A stretch of DNA of 64,000 bases. Origin: Opitutaceae bacterium TAV5 (lineage in GTDB: Bacteria; Verrucomicrobiota; Verrucomicrobiia; Opitutales; Opitutaceae). The notes under the pieces were generated by a model that was given only the letters and a program-made list of their open reading frames with translations, was not told where the DNA came from and made no database searches. The DNA is taken from NCBI GenBank assembly GCA_000242935.3, contig CP007053.1, forward strand, positions 620,001 to 684,000, read 5' to 3'. The position numbers and the translations under genes were made by a program. Shown one piece after another: positions 46,873-55,443 of this stretch. Each line of letters starts with the position of its first letter. The stretch's first letter is position 1.

Positions 46873-47853
46873 ATGCCCGTCATCACCTACCGCGAAGCCG
46901 TCCGCGCCGCTCTCGCCGAAGAACTCGAACGTGACGAAAACGTCGTCCTCCTCGGCGAGGAAGTCGGCCAGTTCCACGGAGCCTACAAGGTCTCCGAAGG
47001 GCTCCTCGAAAAGTTCGGCCCCAAGCGCATCGTCGACACGCCGATCTCCGAAGCCGGCTTCATCGGCCTCGGCGTCGGCGCCTCCATGCTCGGCATCCGG
47101 CCCGTCATGGAACTCATGTTCTGGTCGTTCTACTCGGTCGCCTTCGACCAGATCCTCAACAATGCCGCCAATGTCCGTTACATGAGCGGCGGCCTTATCA
47201 ACTGCCCCATCGTCATCCGCGGCCCGGCCAACGGCGGCACCAACGTCGGCGCCACCCACTCGCACACGCCGGAAAACGTCCTCGCCAATCACCCCGGCGT
47301 GAAAGTCGTCGTCCCCTCCACCGCACGCGATGCCAAGGGCCTCCTCAAGTCCGCCATCCGCGACAACGACCCCGTTTTCTTCCTGGAAAACACCATCCTC
47401 TACGGCGAGAAAGGCGAAGTCCCCGACAACGGCGAACTCATCCCCCTCGGCGTGGCCGACGTGAAACGCGAAGGCACCGATCTCACCATCGTCACCTACG
47501 GCCGCTCCGTCCTCCATTCGCTCGCCGCCGCCGCCATCCTGGAGAAAGAGCACGACATCTCCACCGAGATCGTGGACCTGCGCACCATCCGCCCTCTCGA
47601 TTTCGACACCGTCAGGAAATCCGTCGCCAAGACCCACCGCGTGCTCATCGTCGAGGAGCAGAAACCCTTCGCCAGCGTCGGCTCGCAACTCGCTTTCATG
47701 ATCCAGAACGAAGCCTTCGACGAACTCGACGGCCCCATCCAGCGCCTCGCCACCATTGACGCGCCCGCCATCTACAGCCCGCCCGTCGAGGCCGAACAGC
47801 TGCCCAACCCGCAACGCGTGCTCAAGGCCGCCCTCGCCACCGTCAACGGCTGA
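46873..47853 (+). CDS. pdhB: Pyruvate dehydrogenase E1 component, beta subunit
   Basis: A 326-residue partner of the alpha subunit. It shows TYREAVRAALAEELERDE, the thiamine-binding LGEEVGQFHGAYKVSEGL, DTPISEAGFIGLGVGASM, and a C-terminal transketolase-like domain with LRTIRPLDFDTV and VEEQKPFASVGSQL. Its length matches the family (about 325). The start ATG is 56 bases after pdhA. A 97-base palindromic repeat separates it from the E2 gene. Confidence 0.95.
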   Translation: MPVITYREAVRAALAEELERDENVVLLGEEVGQFHGAYKVSEGLLEKFGPKRIVDTPISEAGFIGLGVGASMLGIRPVMELMFWSFYSVAFDQILNNAANVRYMSGGLINCPIVIRGPANGGTNVGATHSHTPENVLANHPGVKVVVPSTARDAKGLLKSAIRDNDPVFFLENTILYGEKGEVPDNGELIPLGVADVKREGTDLTIVTYGRSVLHSLAAAAILEKEHDISTEIVDLRTIRPLDFDTVRKSVAKTHRVLIVEEQKPFASVGSQLAFMIQNEAFDELDGPIQRLATIDAPAIYSPPVEAEQLPNPQRVLKAALATVNG

Positions 47854-47870
47854 CAAGCCAACAGACCTGT

Positions 47871-47967
47871 TAACCACAGAGACACGGAGACACAGAGACC
47901 GGGCCACAAAGAAGTTTTCGGAAAACACCCTGTGCATTTTCTTTGTGCCTCCGTGTCTCTGTGGTTA
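47871..47967. repeat. Palindromic spacer between pdhB and pdhC
   Basis: TAACCACAGAGACACGGAG at the left and its complement at the right (ending 47967) pair over about 19 bases, and CACAAAG/CTTTGTG extend the stem. The arms are built on the CACAGAGACACGGAG unit seen in many environmental genomes. No T run follows, so it need not stop transcription into pdhC. Confidence 0.8.
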
Positions 47968-48010
47968 GTTTCTTTTCTTTCCGCATCCACACCTTAACAA
48001 CGCACGCACC

Positions 48011-49330
48011 ATGGCCGACATCATCGAAATGCCGAAACTCAGCGACACCATGACGGTGGGAACGCTGGTCAAGTGGCTCAAGAAGGAAGGCGACACCGTC
48101 GCCACCGGCGACATGCTGGCCGAAGTCGAGACCGACAAGGCCACGATGGAGCTCGAATGTTTCTTCGACGGCACGCTCCTCAAAATCTTCTCGCCGGCCG
48201 GTTCCCAGGTCGCCATCGGCGCCCCGCTTTGCGCCGTCGGAAAACCCGGGGAAAAAGTCGATGCCCCCGAAGCCGCTCCTGCCGCTCCCGCAGCCGAAGC
48301 TCCCGCCGAAGCGAAACCGGAAAACAAATCCGCCGAACCCGCTCCGGCCCCCGCCGCCCCCGCATCCGCCGCCACCCCTGCGCCGGCCCCCGAGGCCGAT
48401 GCGGCTCCGGCAAGCGGCGCCGACGACGAACGCCTGCGCATCTCGCCGCTCGCCCGCAAGCTCGCCCGCAGCAAGGGCATCGACCCCTCCACGATCAAGG
48501 GCAGCGGACCCGGCGGCCGCATCCTCCGCGAAGACGTGCTCGCCGCCGAAAAAGCCGGCACCGCCTCGCCCGCCAAACCGGCAGCCGGCAAACCCGCCAC
48601 TTCCGCCACCGCCCAAGTGATCCTCGGCAAAGGGCCGATCCAGGAAGAACGCTCCGTGCCCGTATCGACCATGCGCGGCGTCATCGCCAAACGCCTCCTC
48701 GAATCGAAGACCACGATCCCGCACTTCTATCTCGATATCGACATCGACGCCGAACCGCTCCTCACGCTCCGGCAGCAGCTCAACACCGCGCTCGAACAAT
48801 CCGGCGTCAAGGTCTCCGTCAACGACTTCATCCTCAAAGCCTGCGCCGAGGCCCTCCGCCGCGTGCCGGCGGTCAACGCTTCCTGGACCGATACTGCCAT
48901 CAAGTACCACGCCGCGGCTCATGTTTCCTTTGCCGTGGCCATCGACGACGGGCTGATTACACCGGTCGTCCGCGATGCGCACGACAAGAGCGTCGTGCAG
49001 ATTGCGACCGAAGCCAGGACGCTCGGCAAGCTCGCCAAGGACAAAAAACTCAAGCCCGACCAGTTCAGCGGCGGCACTTTCTGCGTGAGCAATCTCGGCA
49101 TGATGGGCATTCCGCGTTTTTCGCCGATCATCAATCCGCCCAATGCCGCGATCCTCGGCGTCGGCACGACGGTCAGGAAACCGGTGGTGAAAAATGACCA
49201 GATCGTCATCGGCCAGGTGCTCACGCTGACCCTGAGCTGCGATCACCGCGTGGTGGACGGAGCCGTCGGCGCGAAATTCCTCGGAGCACTCAAGGAAGTG
49301 CTGGAGAACCCGCTGCTGCTGCTCGTGTAA
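48011..49330 (+). CDS. pdhC: Pyruvate dehydrogenase E2, dihydrolipoamide acetyltransferase
   Basis: A 439-residue core subunit. One lipoyl domain (about 1-78) has the modified lysine in EVETDKATMELE. A long Ala/Pro/Glu linker (80-138) follows, then the E3-binding domain (140-177, RISPLARKLARSKGI and GRILREDV), a second linker and the catalytic domain (about 210-439) with GTFCVSNLGMMG and the active-site HRVVDGA. No E3 (dihydrolipoamide dehydrogenase) gene follows, so that subunit must be encoded elsewhere. The lipoyl domain needs lipoate; a lipoate ligase gene lies at 55.4 kb. Confidence 0.95.
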   Translation: MADIIEMPKLSDTMTVGTLVKWLKKEGDTVATGDMLAEVETDKATMELECFFDGTLLKIFSPAGSQVAIGAPLCAVGKPGEKVDAPEAAPAAPAAEAPAEAKPENKSAEPAPAPAAPASAATPAPAPEADAAPASGADDERLRISPLARKLARSKGIDPSTIKGSGPGGRILREDVLAAEKAGTASPAKPAAGKPATSATAQVILGKGPIQEERSVPVSTMRGVIAKRLLESKTTIPHFYLDIDIDAEPLLTLRQQLNTALEQSGVKVSVNDFILKACAEALRRVPAVNASWTDTAIKYHAAAHVSFAVAIDDGLITPVVRDAHDKSVVQIATEARTLGKLAKDKKLKPDQFSGGTFCVSNLGMMGIPRFSPIINPPNAAILGVGTTVRKPVVKNDQIVIGQVLTLTLSCDHRVVDGAVGAKFLGALKEVLENPLLLLV

Positions 49331-49351
49331 TACGCGCGCAACTACAGGCTG

Positions 49352-49373
49352 GCCGCGGCGGGAATGCCGCGGC
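49352..49373. terminator. Possible shared hairpin between convergent pdhC and lptE
   Basis: GCCGCGG and CCGCGGC arms (49352-49358 and 49367-49373) sit in the 47-base gap between convergent genes. There is no T run. Its core GGAATGCCGC also occurs in the palindrome inside the lipoate ligase gene, so it may instead be a REP copy. Confidence 0.4.
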
Positions 49374-49377
49374 TCCT

Positions 49378-49929
49378 TTACCAGGTGTCCAGCGCCGCCC
49401 CGCGGACCTTGTCCGCGAGCGTTTCGGCCAGCAGCGGCAGCAACTGGTATTCTGCCTGGATCTGCTGGTTGTTGTCGGCGAAAAGCTGGCGCTCGGCGAC
49501 GATCATGCGGTTGGCGAAGAGAGGCTTTTTTTCCCGCATGTCCACCAGGGAGACTTTCGCCTCGAGCTTCACATCGAATTTGCGCGCCAGCCCGGTGTCA
49601 TCGGAACGCGCCACCGTGGCGTTGCGGTCGTAACCGACGAGATCCACGCGGAGGACGGCGTCGGCGTCTTCCGGTGTATTGACGAGTATCACACGGCCGT
49701 CGCGCAAAAACGCCTCGCGTAGTTGCGTGGTCACTACCGCCTGGGCTTGCGGGACGGCGGCGGAGTCACCCACCGGAGCGATATAGAGCGTGTCGAACGG
49801 AGCGCGGACTCCCGTACCGAGCCGATAGCCGGAACAACCGGCCAGCGCGAAAAGCGTGCAGACGGCGAAAGCGAGGAGGCCGGCAGCGACGGCCGGGCGG
49901 TGAGGGGCGACGGCGAAGCGGCGGCGCAT
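49378..49929 (-). CDS. lptE: LptE-like LPS-assembly lipoprotein
   Basis: A 183-residue outer-membrane lipoprotein. The signal sequence ends in a lipobox with LAGC near residue 31, followed by SGYRLGTG, the usual LptE start. The mature domain alternates strands and helices as in LptE, including QAVVTTQLREAFLRDGRV. LptE plugs LptD and helps place lipopolysaccharide in the outer leaflet. It starts one base after the bamD stop, as the last gene of the rpmF-plsX-fabH-bamD-lptE run. Confidence 0.82.
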   Translation of the reverse strand: MRRRFAVAPHRPAVAAGLLAFAVCTLFALAGCSGYRLGTGVRAPFDTLYIAPVGDSAAVPQAQAVVTTQLREAFLRDGRVILVNTPEDADAVLRVDLVGYDRNATVARSDDTGLARKFDVKLEAKVSLVDMREKKPLFANRMIVAERQLFADNNQQIQAEYQLLPLLAETLADKVRGAALDTW

Positions 49930-49930
49930 G

Positions 49931-51010
49931 TCAGAAAATCCAGAAACGCTTTTGCGGGGCGGGAGTGGAGCGGTCGGGCGCGGCTTCCTCCCTGCTCTTG
50001 CTGCGGGCTTCGGAAGCGTCGACCTCGGCGAGAAGTTTTTTGGCATCGGCCGCGACCGGAGAATCGGGATAAAGCGTGATCGCTTCGTTATAAAAAACGC
50101 GGGCGGCGGTGTAATTGGAGCGGTGCCGGTAATAAAAATTGCCCATGTTGATCCGGCTTTGCGCGAGCATGCTGCGCATGTCGCTTTCGCCGCGGGTGGC
50201 GGCGGCGGCGTTGGGATCATTGGGGAAGAGGATGAGAAAATCCTCGAAGTAGGTGAGCGCCTGCTGGCTGGATGCCTGGTCGTAGTTGGGTCCGGAAACG
50301 AGGTCGGCGTGCGCCTGGGCGAGCTTGATGTAGGCGTCGGGAGCGAGGAAGTTCTGCGGGTAATTGTTGATCATGCGGTCGAGCGCATCGATCGCACCGT
50401 CGGGGTCGCCCATTTTGGTGTGGCCCTTGGCGATGGCCATGAGGGAAAGCGGGGCGTACTCGCTGTACGGGGCGCTCACGAGAATCTTTTCGAGCTGCTC
50501 GATGCCCTTGCCGCGGTTCCGGAAGCCCGGAAAGATGCCGAAGATGCGGCCACGGGCGCCGTCGACGAGCCCGGTGGCGATGCGGTACTGGGCGCCGATG
50601 GTCTCGTTGAATTTGTTGAAATTGGGATGCTTGGTAACGATATCCTGGTAGGAATCAAAGGCCTTGGGGTATTTGCGTTCCTTTTCGTAGAGCCTGCCGA
50701 GATGGAAAAGGGCTTCGGGGGCGTAGATCGAGGTGGCGTAGTTTTTGGTGACCTTGATGTAGCCCTTGATCGCGGCGGAGGTGCGGCCGGCCTCCTCGTC
50801 GGCGCGGGCCTTGTTCATCAGCTCGAGGGCGTTGCGGCCGTCGGCCGAGGAAAACCACGGGGCGAGCGCGCCGCCTTCGACCTGCCAGCCGCCGGCGGGG
50901 GTCCAGACGAGCGCAGCACGGAGCGGGGGGCCTGCCAGGAAGGTGGCGGCGACAAGGGTGGCGAGGAAAACGAAACGGGCCAGTCGGCGTAGCCGGGAGT
51001 GCGGGAGCAT
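49931..51010 (-). CDS. bamD: BamD-like outer-membrane assembly TPR protein
   Basis: A 359-residue exported protein with a signal peptide at about 1-32 and no clear lipobox Cys. It has five or more TPR units: ALELMNKARADEEAGRTSAA, PEALFHLGRLYEKERKYPKA and AIDALDRMINNYPQNFLAPDAYI. The repeat pattern is that of BamD/YfiO, which recruits outer-membrane proteins to BamA. It is longer than Escherichia coli BamD (about 245) and lacks a visible lipidation site, so it could instead be a related TPR protein. It is followed immediately by lptE. Confidence 0.72.
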   Translation of the reverse strand: MLPHSRLRRLARFVFLATLVAATFLAGPPLRAALVWTPAGGWQVEGGALAPWFSSADGRNALELMNKARADEEAGRTSAAIKGYIKVTKNYATSIYAPEALFHLGRLYEKERKYPKAFDSYQDIVTKHPNFNKFNETIGAQYRIATGLVDGARGRIFGIFPGFRNRGKGIEQLEKILVSAPYSEYAPLSLMAIAKGHTKMGDPDGAIDALDRMINNYPQNFLAPDAYIKLAQAHADLVSGPNYDQASSQQALTYFEDFLILFPNDPNAAAATRGESDMRSMLAQSRINMGNFYYRHRSNYTAARVFYNEAITLYPDSPVAADAKKLLAEVDASEARSKSREEAAPDRSTPAPQKRFWIF

Positions 51011-51017
51011 AAAATGG

Positions 51018-51998
51018 CTACCAGCGAACCAGCGCGGACCCGCAGGTCAAGCCCGCCCCGAAGGCAACGAGAAGGGTGAGGTCGCCCTGGCTGATGCGTC
51101 CGGCACGGCGGGCCTCGTCGAGCGCGATGGGAATGGAGGCCGCGGAGGTGTTGCCGTAGCGGTCGAGGTTGATGAAGAAACGGTCGAGCGGAAAATGAAG
51201 GTACTGGGCGATCGCCTCGATGATGCGGAGGTTGGCCTGGTGGGGAATCACGCAGGCGATGTCGGCCGGGTCGATGCCGTGCCGTGCGATGAGCGCGCGG
51301 GCGGATTCCTGCATGCCGCGGACCGCGTACTTGAAGACCTCGCGGCCTTTCATGTGAATGGAGCGGGGGGAATCCGGCGAGGGCGGCGTGCTGCCGCCAC
51401 CCGGGATGTAAAGCAGATCGGCCGTACCGGGAATGGCACCGAGGCGGGAGCCGATGACGCGGGCCGACGAGCCCTCTTTCGAGGGTCCGAGGACGATGGC
51501 GCCGGCGCCGTCGCCGAACAGGACGCAGGTGGAACGGTCGCTCCAGTCGAGAAAGGTGGAGAGCTTGTCCGCGCCGATGACGAGCGCGTGCCGGTAACGG
51601 CCGCTGGAAAGCATCGCCCAGGCGGTGTCGAGCCCGTAGATGAAACCGGAGCAGGCGGCGTTGAGATCGAAGCAGGCGGTGTTGTCGGTGAGACCGAGCC
51701 GGGTCTGGACGATCGTGGAGGTGGCGGGGAGCGGCTGGTCAGGGGTGCAGGTGGCGACGATGAGCAGATCGATATCGGCAGGCGTGAGACCGGCGTCGGC
51801 GATGGCAGCGCTGCCGGCGGCGGCGGCCATGGACGAGGTGGATTCGTCGGGACGGGCGATGCGGCGCTCGCGGATGCCGGTGCGGGTGACGATCCACTCG
51901 TCGGAAGTGTCAACGCGGCGCGAAAGTTCTTCGTTGGTGAGCACGTTGGCCGGGGCGAAAGAGCCGGTGCCGAGGATCGCGAAGGCAGAGGAAGACAT
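51018..51998 (-). CDS. fabH: 3-oxoacyl-ACP synthase III
   Basis: A 326-residue condensing enzyme that starts fatty acid synthesis from acetyl-CoA and malonyl-ACP. The triad is complete: Cys116 in NAACSGF, His in VIPHQAN and Asn in YGNTSAAS. The start ATG at 51998 fits the family (AFAILGTGSFAP). It lies 39 bases after plsX, a conserved pairing. Confidence 0.97.
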   Translation of the reverse strand: MSSSAFAILGTGSFAPANVLTNEELSRRVDTSDEWIVTRTGIRERRIARPDESTSSMAAAAGSAAIADAGLTPADIDLLIVATCTPDQPLPATSTIVQTRLGLTDNTACFDLNAACSGFIYGLDTAWAMLSSGRYRHALVIGADKLSTFLDWSDRSTCVLFGDGAGAIVLGPSKEGSSARVIGSRLGAIPGTADLLYIPGGGSTPPSPDSPRSIHMKGREVFKYAVRGMQESARALIARHGIDPADIACVIPHQANLRIIEAIAQYLHFPLDRFFINLDRYGNTSAASIPIALDEARRAGRISQGDLTLLVAFGAGLTCGSALVRW

Positions 51999-52037
51999 GG
52001 AAAGGGTTTGCAGGAGAGCCGGCCGGTCACCTCCGCA

Positions 52038-53156
52038 TTACGGGGTGACTGTCGGGGCGGAGGCACCGGAAACCGGTGCATTGGTTGAAGAAGCGGAAAC
52101 GGGAGCGATGGCGGCATTGAGCCGGGCGGCATCGCTCTCGATGTGGAAAAGCAGGTCGGCGCGGATGAGTTTGCTGGCGGAGAGGATGGCGCTCTTGATC
52201 GCCGCGCGGTTTGAAGAGCCGTGGGCCTTGAGCACATTGCCGCGCAGCCCGAGGAGCGGCGCCCCGCCGTAGCGCTCGGGATTGAGCCGGCTCTTGAGCG
52301 CCCGGAACGCGCCGCCCGAGAGGAGGGCGCCGGCCATGCGCATGGGGTTGCCCTTGAGCTCGGTCTTGAGCTCGCCGGAGAAAAAGTGGAGGAGCGATTC
52401 CCAGCTCTTGAGAAGAAGGTTGCCGGTAAAACCGTCGCACACGGCCACGTCGCAGTGATCGGTAAAAATCTGGAAGCCTTCGGTGGGGCCGATGTAATCG
52501 AGCAGCCCGGTGGCGCCGACCTGCTTGAGCATGGTGTGGGCGGCGGCGGTGAGCTGGTTGCCCTTGCCTTCTTCGGTGCCGATGGTGAGCAGGCCGATAC
52601 GGGGGCTTTCGACGCCGAGGATGACGCGGGCGTAGTGATGCCCGAGGAGGGCGTTGTGCGCGATATGCTCGGGCTCGGCGAGGGGATTGGCGCCGGCGTC
52701 GATGAGGACGAAATAGCCGTTTTTCCTCGGGATAATGGCGGAAAGCGCGGGACGGTCGATCCCGTCGAGCGTGCGCAGGCGGAGCGTGCCGCCGGCCATG
52801 AGCGCGCCGGTGTTGCCGCAACTGAGGATGGCGGCGGCCTCGCCTTTTTTCACGAGCTCGATGGCCCGGACCATGGACGAGTCCTTCTTGGCGCGCAGGG
52901 CCTTGAGGGGCTTGTCCTCCATGGTGATGACCTCGCTGGCGTGCTGCACGGCGAGGCGCGGCTCGGGAAGGTGGTCGAGCCCGTTCTGCCTGATGAGCGG
53001 ACGGAGAACCTCCTCCGCACCGACGAGCGTGATCGGGTTGATCTGCGGGAACTCGTCGAAAGCCAGCTTCACGGCTGCGACGACTTCGGAAGGTCCGAGA
53101 TCGCCGCTCATTGCATCGATAGCAATGCGGCCGGTGTCGCCGGTATGCGGAACCAT
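52038..53156 (-). CDS. plsX: Phosphate acyltransferase PlsX
   Basis: A 372-residue peripheral enzyme that makes acyl-phosphate from acyl-ACP for phospholipid synthesis. Signatures are RIAIDAMSGDLGPSEVV near the start, ILSCGNTGALMAGG, IGTEEGKGNQL and a DVAVCDGFTGNLLLKSWE segment. Homologues are about 340 residues; the extra C-terminal stretch (about 345-372, rich in Ala, Ser and Pro) is poorly conserved. The gene lies 64 bases downstream of rpmF in the classic rpmF-plsX-fabH order. Confidence 0.96.
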   Translation of the reverse strand: MVPHTGDTGRIAIDAMSGDLGPSEVVAAVKLAFDEFPQINPITLVGAEEVLRPLIRQNGLDHLPEPRLAVQHASEVITMEDKPLKALRAKKDSSMVRAIELVKKGEAAAILSCGNTGALMAGGTLRLRTLDGIDRPALSAIIPRKNGYFVLIDAGANPLAEPEHIAHNALLGHHYARVILGVESPRIGLLTIGTEEGKGNQLTAAAHTMLKQVGATGLLDYIGPTEGFQIFTDHCDVAVCDGFTGNLLLKSWESLLHFFSGELKTELKGNPMRMAGALLSGGAFRALKSRLNPERYGGAPLLGLRGNVLKAHGSSNRAAIKSAILSASKLIRADLLFHIESDAARLNAAIAPVSASSTNAPVSGASAPTVTP

Positions 53157-53220
53157 CGCGGGTGATGGAGGGTTTGGTATAGGCTGTCGATGTGACCGGA
53201 ACGCGCCCCGAAGGGCCCGC

Positions 53221-53400
53221 TCAGACCGTCACATCGAGAACCTGACGCCCGCGATACATGCCGGTCTTGGTGTTGACGCGGTGGCGGAGCACGGCGCTGC
53301 CGTCAGCGGGATCGCGGCTGATTTCGGGAGCCTTGAAGGCGTTGGCGGTGCGGCGATGGGAGCTGCGGCTCTTGGACTGCTTGCGTTTCGGATTGGCCAT
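53221..53400 (-). CDS. rpmF: Ribosomal protein bL32
   Basis: A 59-residue ribosomal protein starting MANPKRKQSKSRSSHRR, the family signature, and ending YRGRQVLDVTV. It lacks the zinc-ribbon cysteines found in some bL32 forms. It is the first gene of the envelope operon, so its promoter should lie in the 222 bases before the divergent pdxH gene. Confidence 0.96.
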   Translation of the reverse strand: MANPKRKQSKSRSSHRRTANAFKAPEISRDPADGSAVLRHRVNTKTGMYRGRQVLDVTV

Positions 53401-53622
53401 GGTACTGGTGGATTAAAAATTAAGATCGTTAAAGACAATATGTAACCGGCCCGCAGACAAGGCTGCGTCGGGCGAAAAGGAACTATGGCTAAGGTCCGGC
53501 GAGACCGGGTCAAGACGGGATTGCGGGGAAAACAGAAAGCGGGAACCTGGCTGCCTTGCGCGCGCAAAGTCCATTTTTGGGCGCGACAGCCGGCGGACGC
53601 GAGCGCATCGTCGACGGCAATC

Positions 53623-54261
53623 ATGGCTCTTTCCGACCTCCGCAAAGATTACTCCCTGGCCGGGCTCCTCGAAAAGGACCTCGCCCGCGACCCCTTCCGC
53701 CAGTTCGACAAGTGGTTCCAGGAGGCCCAGGCGGCCAGGTTGCCCGAGCCCAACGCCATGGTCGTCTCGACCTCCACGCCCGACGGGCGGCCGTCGTCGC
53801 GCATCCTGCTGCTCAAGGGGCTGGACGGGCGTGGTTTTGTCTTTTTCGGCAACTACGAGAGCCGCAAGGGCCGCGAACTCGCGCTCAACCCGCACGCTTC
53901 CCTGCTGTTTCCCTGGTATCCGTTCGAACGGCAGGTGATCGCCGAGGGCGCGGTGACCCGGATCAGCCGCGAGGAGAGCGCCGCGTATTTCCACAGCCGG
54001 CCGCGCGCCAGCCAGCTCGGCGCCTGGGCCTCGCCGCAGAGCACGGTGATCCCGAACCGGAAGACACTGGAGGACAGCTTCAAGGCCGTGGAAAAAAAAT
54101 ATGCCGACGGCGAGGTGCCGCTGCCGCCGCACTGGGGCGGCTTCCGGCTCGTGCCGCAGACGGTCGAGTTCTGGCAGGGCCGCCGCAGCCGCCTGCATGA
54201 CCGGCTCCGCTACCGCCGCAACGAGAGCGGCGAGTGGATTGTCGAACGCCTGGCTCCGTAG
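53623..54261 (+). CDS. pdxH: Pyridoxamine 5'-phosphate oxidase
   Basis: A 212-residue FMN enzyme that forms pyridoxal 5'-phosphate. It has the expected run: [59 protein letters not shown], the FMN-binding [19 protein letters not shown], and the C-terminal [20 protein letters not shown] followed by LHDR. The ATG at 53623 matches homologues. Upstream in-frame codons over 46 residues lack homology. Confidence 0.97.
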   Translation: MALSDLRKDYSLAGLLEKDLARDPFRQFDKWFQEAQAARLPEPNAMVVSTSTPDGRPSSRILLLKGLDGRGFVFFGNYESRKGRELALNPHASLLFPWYPFERQVIAEGAVTRISREESAAYFHSRPRASQLGAWASPQSTVIPNRKTLEDSFKAVEKKYADGEVPLPPHWGGFRLVPQTVEFWQGRRSRLHDRLRYRRNESGEWIVERLAP

Positions 54262-54274
54262 CCTTTGCCTGAAA

Positions 54275-54381
54275 GCTGAAATGCTGAAATCTGAAAAGCT
54301 GAAAGACCGGAGTTTTGCGGATGTGGTCTGGCAGTTGTTCGGAAGGTTTGATTTCAGCTTTTCAGTTTTCAGCATTTCAGC
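54275..54381. repeat. Palindromic spacer between pdxH and RmlD-like gene
   Basis: Left arm 54275-54304 and right arm 54352-54381 are complementary over 30 bases with one mismatch. The arms are themselves made of a repeated CTGAAA unit. It is an intergenic palindrome of the class seen elsewhere in the window. Confidence 0.85.
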
Positions 54382-54407
54382 TTTTCCGTTTTCAGCCTCC
54401 TCCCCGT

Positions 54408-55340
54408 ATGAACATCTTTCTCACCGGTGCGTCCGGTCTGGTTGGCAGTGCTTTCGCCCGCGCGGCGAAGCGCCGCGGGCATCGCGTGCTCGCCGTCCTC
54501 GGCGGCAGCTACCGGAACAACATCGAAGGCGCCGCCCGGCACCTCGAGGCGGATCTGCTCACCCCCGGCGCGATCACCACGACCGTGCTCGACATGTTTC
54601 CCGACGCGATCGTCAACTGTGCCGCCATCGCCGACCCCGCCCGCTGCGACGCCGAACCCGTGCTCTCGCAACGCCTCAACGTCGACCTGCCCGCCGAGCT
54701 GGCGACCGTCGCCCATCACCTCAGCGCGCGTCTCGTGCACGTGTCGTCCGAGCAGGTTTTTGACGGCTCGCATCCGCCCTATGCGGTGAGCGCGTCGCCC
54801 TCGCCGCTCAACCGCTACGGACGCCAGAAACTCGCCAGCGAGCAGGCCCTCGCCGCCGCCGCGCCCGAGTTTGCCGCCACGGTGCGCGCCCCGCTGCTCA
54901 CCGGCAACAGCCTTTCCGGCCGGCGCAGCCTGCACGAAAAGCTCTTCGCCGACTGGGCGGCAGGCCGCGCGCCCCGCCTGTTTACCGACGAGTTTCGCCA
55001 ACCCTGCACGGCGGAAAACCTCGCCGAGGTGTTGCTCGAACTGTGCGAACGCCCGGCGTTGCGCGGCGTGTTTCACTGGGCCGGCAGCGAAACGCTTTCG
55101 CGCTACGACATCGCCCGCCGCATCCGCGCGCATTTCAAGCTCGGCGAGGCCGCCGCGCCACTCATCCCCGTGTCCCGCGCCAGCGATCCCGCCGCCGCGG
55201 CCACGCGCCCGGCCGATCTCAGCCTCATCCTCAAGCCGCTCGCCGGTAACATCAAGACCGCCGTCGAATCCTTCGACGCGCAACTCGACCAGCTCGTCGT
55301 CCCGCCGCCCTTCCGCGAATGGTACTTCGCGCAGGACTGA
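54408..55340 (+). CDS. RmlD-like NAD(P)-dependent sugar reductase
   Basis: A 310-residue short-chain dehydrogenase of the extended type. The nucleotide motif GASGLVGSAF is at residues 7-16. The catalytic Ser is in VHVSSEQVFDG and the Tyr-Lys pair in NRYGRQKLASE. The layout resembles dTDP-4-dehydrorhamnose reductase and methionine adenosyltransferase beta-like proteins. The other rml genes are not adjacent, so the substrate is open. It follows pdxH after a palindromic spacer. Confidence 0.85.
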   Translation: MNIFLTGASGLVGSAFARAAKRRGHRVLAVLGGSYRNNIEGAARHLEADLLTPGAITTTVLDMFPDAIVNCAAIADPARCDAEPVLSQRLNVDLPAELATVAHHLSARLVHVSSEQVFDGSHPPYAVSASPSPLNRYGRQKLASEQALAAAAPEFAATVRAPLLTGNSLSGRRSLHEKLFADWAAGRAPRLFTDEFRQPCTAENLAEVLLELCERPALRGVFHWAGSETLSRYDIARRIRAHFKLGEAAAPLIPVSRASDPAAAATRPADLSLILKPLAGNIKTAVESFDAQLDQLVVPPPFREWYFAQD

Positions 55341-55353
55341 GGACCGGAAAGGA

Positions 55354-55427
55354 GCCCGCGAAACACACGAAAAGCAGAATGCGGATACAGGTGTCTTTTT
55401 TCGTGTCTTTTCGTGTGTTTCGTGGGC
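55354..55427. repeat. Palindromic spacer before the lipoate ligase gene
   Basis: GCCCGCGAAACACACGAAAAG at 55354-55374 in shortened form pairs with a complementary arm near 55407-55427, with one G-T type mismatch. It is based on the CGAAACACACGAAAAG unit. It lies immediately upstream of the ligase start and could affect its translation. Confidence 0.75.
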
Positions 55428-55443
55428 CAATAAATTTTCTCCC

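Noticed and set aside
47871-47967. Possible CRISPR repeat pair
   Set aside because: There are only two arms, in inverted rather than direct order, with one short centre. No CRISPR array or cas gene was seen anywhere in the window.
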